From assembly GCA_964522015.1 (NCBI GenBank), contig CAZFST010000038.1:1-35406 (forward strand): 35,406 nucleotides of DNA, in the 5' to 3' direction. A program made the translations under genes and the position numbers. The stretch comes from QQWI01 sp964522015 (GTDB taxonomy: Bacteria > Bacillota > Clostridia > Peptostreptococcales > Acidaminobacteraceae). The notes beneath the pieces are model-generated. The model was not told the origin of the DNA, made no database searches, and saw only the letters and a program-made list of their open reading frames with translations. Below are positions 1 to 7,727 of the stretch, in pieces; the first letter of the stretch is position 1; every line of letters begins with the position of its first letter.

Positions 1-53
1 ACCCACAACCTACCGGTTAACAGCCGGTTGCTCCGCCGTTGAGCTACCTTGGA
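1..53 (-). tRNA. tRNA-Asn (GTT), 3' part outside the window
   Basis: Reading the minus strand from 53 to 1 gives a 7-nt acceptor strand TCCAAGG, then TA, a D arm closed by GCTC and GAGC, an anticodon arm ACCGG / CTGTTAA / CCGGT, and a variable region running into GTGGGT, the start of the T stem. The anticodon loop carries GTT, which reads Asn codons. Only the first 53 nt lie inside the window; the T loop and the 3' acceptor strand are cut off by its edge. A strong promoter sits about 60 nt upstream (115-143). Confidence 0.93.
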
Positions 54-114
54 ATGTCAGTGAGCAACGAACCGCTATGTTTCAAGCGTTTGCACTGCCC
101 TGACGACAAGATTA

Positions 115-143
115 ATCTTACCATAGTGCTAAAAGCATGTCAA
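115..143 (-). promoter_or_regulatory. Sigma-A promoter for tRNA-Asn
   Basis: On the minus strand there is a perfect -35 TTGACA (143-138), a 17-nt spacer and a -10 TAAGAT (120-115). Transcription would start near 108, about 55 nt before the tRNA 5' end, leaving a leader to be trimmed by RNase P. Confidence 0.8.
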
Positions 144-182
144 CCAATTATCAAATCTTTTTTTGTTTTTTTTAAACTTTCT

Positions 183-566
183 TTATGCAGCTTCAGACAT
201 CGAAAAAAAGTTCTCATTATATACCTCGAAAATTAGGTAATGCTTTAGTACCTGAATCCGTTTCACAACAACCTCTTCACCATCACGGGAATACAGCGTT
301 GATCTGCCATAATTAGCAACTGGAACGTAATTTTTTTTCGCCATATAGGCTTCAAAAGCCATGATAGACATGTCGTTTTTTTGTGCTATAAATCTAGATC
401 CATTACCAGTAATATCAATAAGTCCTTGTTGGCGCCGCGCTAAAAGCGCAGCAGCCACCAAGGATTTGACATCATTTCTTTTTGAAAAACGCCATAAATA
501 GTAAATTAAACCGACGAGACTACTGATGAGTACGACTACCGCAAAAAATTGCAATACCTTTTTCAT
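183..566 (-). CDS. Uncharacterised small single-pass membrane protein
   Basis: A 127-residue protein that I do not recognise. The ATG at 566 is chosen because AGAGGTGGGG lies just upstream; a GTG three codons earlier is inside that ribosome site. Residues about 4-25 are strongly hydrophobic (LQFFAVVVLISSLVGLIYYL), followed by a basic stretch WRFSKR, which suggests an N-terminal signal anchor. The remaining ~100 residues are mixed polar with a run of beta-like segments near the end (VVVKRIQVLKHYLIFEVY). The gene begins 16 nt after the DEAD-box helicase stop, so the two are probably co-transcribed. There is no catalytic motif or cysteine pattern to suggest a function. Its start, ribosome site and spacing support it being real, but its role is unknown. 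Confidence 0.72.
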   Translation of the reverse strand: MKKVLQFFAVVVLISSLVGLIYYLWRFSKRNDVKSLVAAALLARRQQGLIDITGNGSRFIAQKNDMSIMAFEAYMAKKNYVPVANYGRSTLYSRDGEEVVVKRIQVLKHYLIFEVYNENFFSMSEAA

Positions 567-582
567 AGGCCCCACCTCTTAT

Positions 583-2346
583 TTAGATGTCTTTTTTAGG
601 TGCCGAAGTCCGTGGTCTAGAAGGTCTTTTAGCACCTTCTTGTCCTGATTCTGGCTTTTTACCGTACGATTGTCTTTTTCTACCATCGTCATTTGAATTT
701 GAATAGCTTTTTTTAGGACCATCATTTCGTTTGAAAGAATCTCTATTACCGCTTCGCTCTTGCATTTGTCCTGGCTTTGCGTGTTCAACAATAGGTTTTC
801 TGTTCGTAGATTTAGCATTTAATGAGTAAATCAAAGTCTCTGCTTCTGAAAACGGCATACTAACGAATGAAAATGCATCAAAAATCTTAATTTCTTTGAT
901 GTCATATGCTTTTATTTCAACTTCAGCTTGGATCAATTCAATGATTTTCTTAACATTGAAACCGTCTTGACGGCCTTTTGCGATAAATAAACGGGTTTTG
1001 CCCTCTTTATCTACAGAAGTAGAAACATCTTTAATGTCAGTATAGTTATCCTGGGTTAAAGTATCTTTCAAGAAATATTTAAGCAAACCATTCAAAAGCG
1101 TGGTGCTCTCAAATTCTTCAAGAAGCACTTGAGTAATTTCTTGGTACTCTTCGATATTTTCGTTAAAGATTGTTTCTTTAATTTCTTCAATCACATTTGC
1201 ACGTTTTGATTTTAAGATATCTTCAACTTTTGGAATTTTTTCTTTACGGATGCTTGTGTTTGCAATCTTTTGAATGTGTACAAGACGTCTATATTCTGCA
1301 GATGTAATAAATGTGATTGCAGTACCTTGCTTACCAGCACGGCCTGTTCTACCAATTCTGTGGACATAACTTTCTGGGTCTTGTGGGATAGAGTAGTTAA
1401 TAACATGGGTAAGGTCGTTAACATCAAGGCCCCTTGCAGCAACGTCAGTAGCCACAAGTACATTCAATAATTTTGATTTGAATTTTTTGTAGATTCTTTC
1501 ACGTTGGAACTGAGATAAATCACCGTGCAAACCTTCAGCATCATAACCACGTTCCATCAAACTATTAGAAACTTGATCAACGTCACCTTTTGTACGACAA
1601 AAAACAATACCAAAAAAGTCGGGTTCAATATCAATAATCCGCGTCAAAGCTTCAAATTTATCTCTATTAGCGACTTCAAAATAAATTTGATCGGTTAGGC
1701 TTGTGGTTAAATCTTTCTTTTTAACAAGAATCGTTTGGTATTTTTTCATGTAAGTCTTAGCAATATCTAAAATACGCTCAGGCATCGTTGCTGAGAACAA
1801 GAAAGTACGCTTATCAGCATTGGCATGCTTGATAATGTATTCGATGTCTTCAACAAAACCCATATTAAGCATTTCGTCAGCTTCATCCAGCACTAAAAAG
1901 TCAAGATTATTCAATTTAAGGATATTACGATTAATCAGGTCGATTAAGCGTCCAGGGGTACCGACAACAATGTCTGCCCCTTCTTGCAATTTCTTGATTT
2001 GGCGCTCTATTGAAGTTCCACCGTAGATAGGCAAGATTTTTGTCTTCTTGTTCTTCTTGAATGAATAAAGCTCTTCGGAAACCTGAACCGCTAATTCACG
2101 GGTTGGTGTAACGATTAAGGCTTTAATTCCTTTTTTGTTATCGTCCAACAATTCCAAAATCGGTAATCCAAATGCTGCTGTTTTACCTGTTCCTGTTTGT
2201 GCTTGGCCTACAATATCATCAGTTGAACTTAAGATGATTGGAATAGCTTGTGCTTGAATCGGTGTTGGTTCTTCAAAACCTTTTTTCTCGATTGCTTTTA
2301 GCGAGGCTTCACTAAGCCCCAGTGCTTCGAATTTTGATAAATCCAT
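583..2346 (-). CDS. DEAD-box ATP-dependent RNA helicase with C-terminal RNA-binding domain (CshA/DeaD type)
   Basis: A 587-residue superfamily 2 RNA helicase of the kind that remodels ribosomal precursors and mRNA, often in the cold. Motifs in order: Q motif PTPIQ (27-31), Walker A AQTGTGKT (49-56), PTRELA (81-86), TPGR (130-133), DEAD (154-157), SAT (185-187) and the arginine-finger motif HRIGRTGRAG (329-338). After the RecA-like core comes a linker and, at about 445-520, a region resembling the DbpA RNA-binding domain, then a basic, Arg/Lys/Ser/Gly-rich tail (about 525-587) typical of nonspecific RNA tethering. Start: AAAGGAG lies 7 nt upstream of the ATG at 2346; a reading ten codons longer has no ribosome site. 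It lies downstream of a terminator (2647-2679), so it needs its own promoter, and has a structured leader of roughly 200 nt. CshA and DeaD/CsdA are both plausible names. Confidence 0.95.
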   Translation of the reverse strand: MDLSKFEALGLSEASLKAIEKKGFEEPTPIQAQAIPIILSSTDDIVGQAQTGTGKTAAFGLPILELLDDNKKGIKALIVTPTRELAVQVSEELYSFKKNKKTKILPIYGGTSIERQIKKLQEGADIVVGTPGRLIDLINRNILKLNNLDFLVLDEADEMLNMGFVEDIEYIIKHANADKRTFLFSATMPERILDIAKTYMKKYQTILVKKKDLTTSLTDQIYFEVANRDKFEALTRIIDIEPDFFGIVFCRTKGDVDQVSNSLMERGYDAEGLHGDLSQFQRERIYKKFKSKLLNVLVATDVAARGLDVNDLTHVINYSIPQDPESYVHRIGRTGRAGKQGTAITFITSAEYRRLVHIQKIANTSIRKEKIPKVEDILKSKRANVIEEIKETIFNENIEEYQEITQVLLEEFESTTLLNGLLKYFLKDTLTQDNYTDIKDVSTSVDKEGKTRLFIAKGRQDGFNVKKIIELIQAEVEIKAYDIKEIKIFDAFSFVSMPFSEAETLIYSLNAKSTNRKPIVEHAKPGQMQERSGNRDSFKRNDGPKKSYSNSNDDGRKRQSYGKKPESGQEGAKRPSRPRTSAPKKDI

Positions 2347-2404
2347 GATATTCTCCTTTGTTGATAACGTGTTCACGATTCATCGGGCATGCCACTTTCA
2401 GTAT

Positions 2405-2422
2405 ACCGTTCACTGGAACGGT
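2405..2422 (-). promoter_or_regulatory. Inverted repeat in helicase leader
   Basis: ACCGTTC and GAACGGT form a perfect 7-bp hairpin with a 4-nt loop in the transcribed leader of the DEAD-box helicase, about 60 nt upstream of its start codon. It has no following U tract on the minus strand. It could be a leader RNA element or a protein site. Confidence 0.4.
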
Positions 2423-2434
2423 TTTTCTTGCAAT

Positions 2435-2498
2435 AAAAAAAGTACCCCAATTTGAGACTGTCACGCAGACGACTTTGCTTACTCAGCTCAAAAGGTAC
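2435..2498 (-). terminator. Terminator-like hairpin in the helicase leader (possible attenuator)
   Basis: On the minus strand GTACCTT at the 5' side pairs with GGGGTAC at the 3' side, and TTGAG pairs with CTCAA further in, with a further CTG/CAG and GCA/TGC inside. The 57-nt hairpin is followed directly by seven U residues (2441-2435). It lies about 90 nt upstream of the helicase start and downstream of the likely promoter, so it is placed as a premature terminator or the end of a small leader RNA. Confidence 0.55.
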
Positions 2499-2555
2499 GT
2501 AGAATTTTCCTAGCACATATGAAATAGATGACAAGACGAGCTTTGTAAGAAGTGT

Positions 2556-2584
2556 TTATGAGAATCCTGAACAATTGCTATCAA
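2556..2584 (-). promoter_or_regulatory. Candidate helicase promoter (weak)
   Basis: TTGATA (2584-2579), 17-nt spacer, TCATAA (2561-2556). It would give a leader of about 200 nt. The -10 is a poor match. It is the best pair I find between the upstream terminator and the leader hairpin. Confidence 0.3.
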
Positions 2585-2646
2585 TTAGTGTAACACTTTT
2601 CTCAGTTAGAAGCAAGTGTTCACCTGTTAAGAGTATTAATTATGTC

Positions 2647-2679
2647 AAAAAAAACACATCTATAACGAGTATAGATGCG
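2647..2679 (-). terminator. Intrinsic terminator after the topoisomerase operon
   Basis: A 10-bp stem CGCATCTATA / TATAGATGTG (one G-U pair) with a 5-nt loop is followed on the minus strand by eight U residues. It lies about 100 nt downstream of the parC-like stop and separates that operon from the helicase gene. Confidence 0.88.
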
Positions 2680-2713
2680 TTCTCAGAGTATTAACTTGTT
2701 GAATTGATAATAA

Positions 2714-2753
2714 TTTTGCTCTACTATCTTTATTTTTTGCTCTACTATCTTTA
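2714..2753 (-). repeat. Tandem 19-nt direct repeat after parC-like stop
   Basis: Two exact copies of TTTTGCTCTACTATCTTTA (plus-strand reading) at 2714-2732 and 2735-2753, period 21 nt. They lie between the parC-like stop codon and its terminator. Confidence 0.85.
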
Positions 2754-2782
2754 ATTTTAATCGACTTATCGACATGCATTAA

Positions 2783-4972
2783 CTATAGTTCAGGGTGAAT
2801 TTTCTTATCCTTTGCTGTCATTTTAACACCTGCCACAGGAATTGACTGGGTCAAATAGACTGACGCATCAGATAAGTTCAATTCATTGAGAAGGCTTAGG
2901 TTAGATAAATAAGCATCTTTTTTTAGTCGAAGCACCTGAACACCTTGAGTGTTTCTAGTTGCTTTCTCCGGAATGATTTCTGAGGAGAATACTAGCAGAT
3001 TTTTTGACAAGTCACCTTCAGTCCTAACCGCGACCAATTGAACTTCTTGATCGATGACAATCATACGGACCACTTGTCCTTTGTCCGTATAAGCATTCAC
3101 AAGTTTTCTTCTGTTTTGTTTCGTTTCATAACTGGAGATTGGAATTTTGGCAATTTTACCGTTATCCAGTGCAATTATCAATTGGCCTTGATAATCAATA
3201 GTTGAGTGCATAAAGATAATTCGCTCATTTTCAGAGAGCTCCAAAAGATTTTGCAAGTAATGGCCTAGTTCTGATGCCTTATGCTCAGCAATCTCGTGAC
3301 ATTTTAATTTATAAACATTTTGCTGATTGCTAAAGAATAGGATATCAGAAAGATTGGTCGCATCACACTCTTGAATAAAGACATCATCATCCTTAATCTT
3401 TTGGGTATTATTCGCTCGAAGGGAAGTCAGAGTAATCTTTTTAAAGTATCCGTGATCTGTCATAAAGAGCTTAAGATTGTAGTCTTCAATCAGATTCAAA
3501 TCAGTTATAGCACTGTTGACATGTTGATGCAAGACCTCAGTGACTCTAGGTTTAGCGTATTTTTTTATGATCACTTTAAGTTCTGAAATCATCAATTGCT
3601 TTATTTTTGTAGGGGAGTCTTTAAGGGCTGTCTTTTCATCAATCGATCTTTTTAAATTGACAATTTCATCGATCCTTTGAATCAAATAATCTTTATTTAA
3701 ATTACGCAGTCTAATATTTGCAACATATTCAGCTTGTATATCATCAATCTTAAAAGAGGTTTTCAAATTCGGAACCACTTGTTGATCGTCATCTGTCTCT
3801 CTGACAATACGTATTGCCTGATCTATATCAAGTAATACCCGTTCTAAGCCAAGTAACAGGTGCAGCTTTTGGTTTAACCCAATCAGATCAAAATTCAGCT
3901 GACGTTGAATACAACCAATTCTAAAAAGAATCCATTCATCAAGAATGCCCAGCACCCCTAGAACTTTTGGTCGGGCATGAATCAAAAGATTAAAATTACA
4001 CGAAAAAGTATCCTCTAGCGGCGTCATCTTAAAAAGTTTATGCATCAATACCTCGTAGTCAGTACCACGTTTTAGGTCCAGCGCAATTCTTAAACCCTTT
4101 AAATCCGTCTCATCACGGACATCTGAAATTTCTCTAACTTTACCTGATTTAATTAGATCAATTATTTTATCAATAATTGCCTCAACGGTTGTAGTGTATG
4201 GTATTTCGGTGATTTCGATGCAATTTAACTTTTTATCATAGATATATTTAGAACGCAGTTTAACCGAACCGACACCGTCGTCGTAGATGCTCCTAAATGC
4301 CTTTTCATCATATAATAAATAGCCACCAGTACTAAAATCCGGTCCGGTCAAATATTGGCTTGGATGCACCGTACGACCTTCTAGTACCGCTATGGTTAAA
4401 TGGCAGACCTCCGACAAGTTAAAACTGGAAATACAACTAGCCATACCAACAGCGATACCCTTGTTGGCATTCACTAAAATATTCGGGAATGTGGTTGGCA
4501 ATAACATAGGCTCTTTTGTGGTTGAATCATAGTTATCCATAAAATCAACTGTGTCTTTATCAATATCTTTAAAAATCTCCTGACAAATATCGTCAAGCTT
4601 AACTTCTGTATACCTAGAAGCAGCAAAACGCATGTCTCTTGAAGACGTCTTACCAAAGTTCCCTTTGCTGTCGACATAAGCGTGCAGCAAAGCATCATGG
4701 CCCTTGGTTAAGCGAACCATGGTTTCATAGATTGCCATATCTCCATGGGGATTAAGTTTCATGGTCTGCCCTACAACATTCGCAGATTTAGTCCGATTGC
4801 CTTTCAAAAGATTCATTTTATACATCGTGTAAAGTAGCTTTCGATGAGAAGGCTTAAAACCGTCTATTTCAGGAATCGCCCTTGAGACAATAACACTCAT
4901 GGCGTATGGCATAAAATTTTCTTGTAGGGTATCTGTGATGCCTTGACGGGCAATAAGATTATCTGATGACAT
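2783..4972 (-). CDS. Type IIA DNA topoisomerase, A subunit (ParC/GyrA-like)
   Basis: A 729-residue DNA-breaking and rejoining subunit that works with the B subunit encoded just upstream. The winged-helix domain carries RxIPxxDGFKPSHRKLLY (31-48), NPHGD (74-78) and the catalytic Tyr121 in AASRYTE. The tower and coiled-coil region runs to about residue 485, then a C-terminal domain of only about 240 residues. I cannot find a canonical GyrA box (QRRGGKG) in it; the closest basic stretch is KQNRRKLVNAY. That favours a decatenating, topoisomerase IV-like enzyme over gyrase. The position of the quinolone-contact Ser (Ser83 of E. coli GyrA) is Met79, while the acidic partner is kept as Glu83. Start: AGGAGG 5 nt upstream of the ATG. 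It begins 8 nt after the B-subunit stop, so the two are translationally linked. The gyrase/Topo IV assignment is inferred. Confidence 0.93.
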   Translation of the reverse strand: MSSDNLIARQGITDTLQENFMPYAMSVIVSRAIPEIDGFKPSHRKLLYTMYKMNLLKGNRTKSANVVGQTMKLNPHGDMAIYETMVRLTKGHDALLHAYVDSKGNFGKTSSRDMRFAASRYTEVKLDDICQEIFKDIDKDTVDFMDNYDSTTKEPMLLPTTFPNILVNANKGIAVGMASCISSFNLSEVCHLTIAVLEGRTVHPSQYLTGPDFSTGGYLLYDEKAFRSIYDDGVGSVKLRSKYIYDKKLNCIEITEIPYTTTVEAIIDKIIDLIKSGKVREISDVRDETDLKGLRIALDLKRGTDYEVLMHKLFKMTPLEDTFSCNFNLLIHARPKVLGVLGILDEWILFRIGCIQRQLNFDLIGLNQKLHLLLGLERVLLDIDQAIRIVRETDDDQQVVPNLKTSFKIDDIQAEYVANIRLRNLNKDYLIQRIDEIVNLKRSIDEKTALKDSPTKIKQLMISELKVIIKKYAKPRVTEVLHQHVNSAITDLNLIEDYNLKLFMTDHGYFKKITLTSLRANNTQKIKDDDVFIQECDATNLSDILFFSNQQNVYKLKCHEIAEHKASELGHYLQNLLELSENERIIFMHSTIDYQGQLIIALDNGKIAKIPISSYETKQNRRKLVNAYTDKGQVVRMIVIDQEVQLVAVRTEGDLSKNLLVFSSEIIPEKATRNTQGVQVLRLKKDAYLSNLSLLNELNLSDASVYLTQSIPVAGVKMTAKDKKIHPEL

Positions 4973-4980
4973 ATTTCCTC

Positions 4981-6963
4981 CTAACTAATATCTAGATTAT
5001 CCAGGTAATCTGGCCCGTATGTTTCAATAAATAATTTGCGATTTTGCAAATCGTCCCCTAGGAGAGTATTAAACATAATCTCTGTCTTTTTGACATCCTC
5101 TGATTCTATGGCGATTAACCTGCGGCTGGCAGGACACATTGTGGTTTTCCACATCATATCAGGCTCATTTTCACCAAGTCCTTTTGACCGTTGAATCTGA
5201 TAAGTCTGTTTACCAAGGCTTTTAATAATATCCTGTTTCTCTTTTTCGCTATATGCAAAGTAGGTTTCTTTTTTTGTTGAAATTTCAAATAATGGGGATT
5301 CTGCAATAAAAACCTTACCAGCATCAATTAAAGTTGGCATCAAGGTATAAAACATCGTCAATATCTGAGTTCGAATATGAAAGCCGTCCACATCCGCGTC
5401 TGTACAGATAATAACACGATCCCATCTGAGATCTTCAAGATTAAAAGTGGCAAGTTCTTTAGCATGTTTTGATTTGATTTCGATGCCACAGCCCAGTACT
5501 TTTATCAAATCTACGATAATGTCACTTGCAAATATTTTCTCGTAGTCAGCCTTCAAACAGTTGAGAATTTTACCTCTAACGGGCATTAAGGCCTGAAACT
5601 CTGCATCCCGAGCGAGTTTACAGGCGCCAAGAGCCGAGTCACCTTCCACAATGTAGATTTCTCTTTCAGAGACAACCTTTGTACGACAATCGACGAATTT
5701 TTTGATCCGATTTGTAAAATCGATTTTCTGACTGAGTTTTTTCTTGATATTCAACCGGGTTTTTTCAGCATTTTCTCTGCTACGCTTATTGATTAGCATC
5801 TGTTCAGCAACACGCTCAGCCTCAGCGCGGTTTTCAATAAAGTAAACTTCTAATTCATGGCGGATAAATTCCGTCAAGAACTCTTGAATAAACTTATTAT
5901 TGATGGCTTTTTTTGTCTGATTCTCATAACTTGTAAGAGTCGAAAAAGAATTGACCACTAGCACTAAACTATCTTGAATATCTTGAAATGTAATTTTCTT
6001 TTCGTTCTTCTGATATTTGTTTAGTTTTTTTAGCAAGCTATCAATTTCATTTACAAATGCAGATTTTACTGCTTTATCTGGTGCGCCACCATGCTCAAGA
6101 AAACTTGAATTATGATAGTATTCAATTAAATTGATATCATTATTGAAAGCAAAAGCAACTTCTGCCTTCACTTTGTATTCAGGTTTATCCGATCTATCTC
6201 GACCTTTACCTTCGTCAAAGTAATGCATAATTCTAGAGATTGCCATGTTTTCGTTGATTTCTTCTAGATAATCCACAATACCATTGCGGTATAAAAATAC
6301 AAAAGTCTCATTGCTTTCTTCATCGAACAACTCAAATCTAAGACCAGAGTTGACTACCGCTTGTTTTTTGAGCACCATTTTGAAAAAATCCAAAGGTATG
6401 TGGGTCTCAGTAAAAACATCCAAGTCTGGTTTCCACTTTTGTACTGAGCCAGTTCTTTCACCTTCTATGACTTTCTTTTTTAAGCCACCAATATTTTCAC
6501 CTTTTTCAAAGTGAAGATCAAATCTAGCCCCATCTCTATAAACCACCACATCAAACCATTCAGAAGCATACTGCGTTGCACAGGCACCTAGTCCATTTAA
6601 CCCAAGACTGTATTCATAATGCTCAGCTTCGTTATTGTTGTATTTACCGCCTGCATAAAGCTCACAATACACAAGTTCCCAGTTAAATCGTTTTTCCTTG
6701 TGATTGTAGCCTAAGGGAATACCCCTTCCAAAATCCTCAACGGTGATAGCATCATCCAAATGGCGAATGACCCGTATCACATCTCCATGTCCTTCTCTTG
6801 CTTCATCAATAGAATTCGATAAAATTTCAAAAAAAGAATGTTGGCATCCTTCAAGGCCATCGGATCCAAATATAACACCAGGTCGTTTCCTAACACGATC
6901 TGAGCCTTTTAGAGATGAAATACTACTATTATCATATGTTCCCTTTTCTTTATTGGAAGCCAT
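4981..6963 (-). CDS. Type IIA DNA topoisomerase, B subunit (ParE/GyrB-like)
   Basis: A 660-residue ATPase subunit driving strand passage. The GHKL ATP-binding fold shows N50 in EILSNSIDEA, D77 in VEDFGRGIP and the glycine-rich GLNGLG (121-126). The transducer has a QTK loop at 349-351. The TOPRIM domain follows with E440 in EGDSALGA, PVRGKILN (461-468), the metal-binding D522-A-D524 and, close to the end, QRSKGLGE. TOPRIM reads EGDSALGACK where most relatives have EGDSAGGSAK. Length fits ParE and short GyrB. Start: the ATG at 6963 has AAGGGG 7 nt upstream; a 38-codon in-frame extension would cross the likely promoter at 7068-7096 and has no homology. First gene of a two-gene operon with the A subunit. 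Whether it is ParE or a second GyrB depends on whether gyrBA exists elsewhere. Confidence 0.93.
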   Translation of the reverse strand: MASNKEKGTYDNSSISSLKGSDRVRKRPGVIFGSDGLEGCQHSFFEILSNSIDEAREGHGDVIRVIRHLDDAITVEDFGRGIPLGYNHKEKRFNWELVYCELYAGGKYNNNEAEHYEYSLGLNGLGACATQYASEWFDVVVYRDGARFDLHFEKGENIGGLKKKVIEGERTGSVQKWKPDLDVFTETHIPLDFFKMVLKKQAVVNSGLRFELFDEESNETFVFLYRNGIVDYLEEINENMAISRIMHYFDEGKGRDRSDKPEYKVKAEVAFAFNNDINLIEYYHNSSFLEHGGAPDKAVKSAFVNEIDSLLKKLNKYQKNEKKITFQDIQDSLVLVVNSFSTLTSYENQTKKAINNKFIQEFLTEFIRHELEVYFIENRAEAERVAEQMLINKRSRENAEKTRLNIKKKLSQKIDFTNRIKKFVDCRTKVVSEREIYIVEGDSALGACKLARDAEFQALMPVRGKILNCLKADYEKIFASDIIVDLIKVLGCGIEIKSKHAKELATFNLEDLRWDRVIICTDADVDGFHIRTQILTMFYTLMPTLIDAGKVFIAESPLFEISTKKETYFAYSEKEKQDIIKSLGKQTYQIQRSKGLGENEPDMMWKTTMCPASRRLIAIESEDVKKTEIMFNTLLGDDLQNRKLFIETYGPDYLDNLDIS

Positions 6964-7067
6964 CGGTTTCCCCTTCCCACTGTTGTGTATAAATCCTCTA
7001 TTATGTTCACATGAAACGCCAGAAAAATCAATTCTTTTCGTTTCAATCCTTATTACCTTTTCACAAG

Positions 7068-7096
7068 ATGTTACCATACATTTTCACAAAGTACAA
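7068..7096 (-). promoter_or_regulatory. Promoter for the topoisomerase operon
   Basis: TTGTAC (7096-7091), 17-nt spacer, TAACAT (7073-7068) on the minus strand. The start would be near 7061, giving a leader of about 100 nt. It lies back to back with the pheB promoter. Confidence 0.55.
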
Positions 7097-7108
7097 ACAC
7101 ACGTTCGT

Positions 7109-7137
7109 TTGACCATCCTATGTCCATTTGTTATAAT
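7109..7137 (+). promoter_or_regulatory. Sigma-A promoter for pheB
   Basis: TTGACC (7109-7114), 17-nt spacer, perfect TATAAT (7132-7137). It is the only strong plus-strand promoter I see, and it faces the only plus-strand gene. The start would be near 7144 and the leader about 57 nt. Confidence 0.85.
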
Positions 7138-7200
7138 AAAATAACGTTTCCACAAATAAAGGACACTTGTCTGCCTGCCACGCGCTTACAGGAGAATACT

Positions 7201-7650
7201 ATGTCTCATACTTATCTGATTGTTTCAACCGAGGTTTTACCTGAAGTTTTTCTAAAAGTGATTGAGGCAAAGGCACTAATCATGCAAAAAAAAGCTAAAG
7301 GCGTCTCTGAAGCTGTTAAAGAAGTTGGTATCAGCCGAAGTTCATACTATAAATATATAGAGCACGTCTTCACTTTTGAGGAGAAAATGAATGCCAAGCG
7401 CCTTACTCTCTCCTTGGTGTTAGCACACGAAAAAGGCGTCCTCTCTAGGATACTCGAAATGATTGCAAAAGCAAATGGCAATGTTCTAACAATTGCACAA
7501 TCCCCACCTGAGAATGGGATTGCCAGTGCTAATGTAACATTTGACACGACACAAATGGAACTATCAATTGATCATTTTATTGAAGAAATTCATCACCTCT
7601 CAGGGGTTGTCGAACTACATGTAAAAGCAGGCCCTTTATCAGAAACCTAA
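7201..7650 (+). CDS. pheB: ACT domain-containing protein, PheB/UPF0735 family
   Basis: A 149-residue protein of the PheB (UPF0735) family found across Bacillota. The N-terminal ~55 residues contain a helix-turn-helix-like segment, ending GVSEAVKEVGISRSSYYKYIEHVF, which resembles the family signature. The C-terminal half is a single ACT domain (about 67-145), beginning LTLSLVLAHEKGVLSRILEMIAKANGNVLTI, the fold that binds amino acids in many regulators. Members are often found near amino-acid biosynthesis genes, but no such gene is nearby here and the ligand is unknown. Start: AGGAG 7 nt before the ATG at 7201; 27 in-frame codons upstream lack a ribosome site and overlap the promoter. It is monocistronic, the only plus-strand gene, with its own promoter and terminator. 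Confidence 0.9.
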   Translation: MSHTYLIVSTEVLPEVFLKVIEAKALIMQKKAKGVSEAVKEVGISRSSYYKYIEHVFTFEEKMNAKRLTLSLVLAHEKGVLSRILEMIAKANGNVLTIAQSPPENGIASANVTFDTTQMELSIDHFIEEIHHLSGVVELHVKAGPLSET

Positions 7651-7676
7651 AAAGCCAGTCGATTGACTGGCTTTTT
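7649..7676 (+). terminator. Bidirectional terminator between pheB and phoR
   Basis: AAAGCCAGTC and GACTGGCTTT form a 10-bp stem with a GATT loop, with A and T tracts on the two sides. It overlaps the pheB stop and would also serve phoR, whose stop is at 7728 on the other strand. Confidence 0.9.
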
Positions 7677-7727
7677 AGTGCAAATAAATCTATTATGGGT
7701 TAATTTAATCTAAGTCAATTAAATTAC

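Noticed and set aside
6964..7077. A 38-codon N-terminal extension of the parE-like protein
   Set aside because: It overlaps the likely promoter, lacks homology to type IIA B subunits and has no ribosome site.
6743..7144. A 133-codon plus-strand open frame opposite the start of the parE-like gene
   Set aside because: Antisense to the conserved ATPase domain; its end overlaps the pheB promoter.
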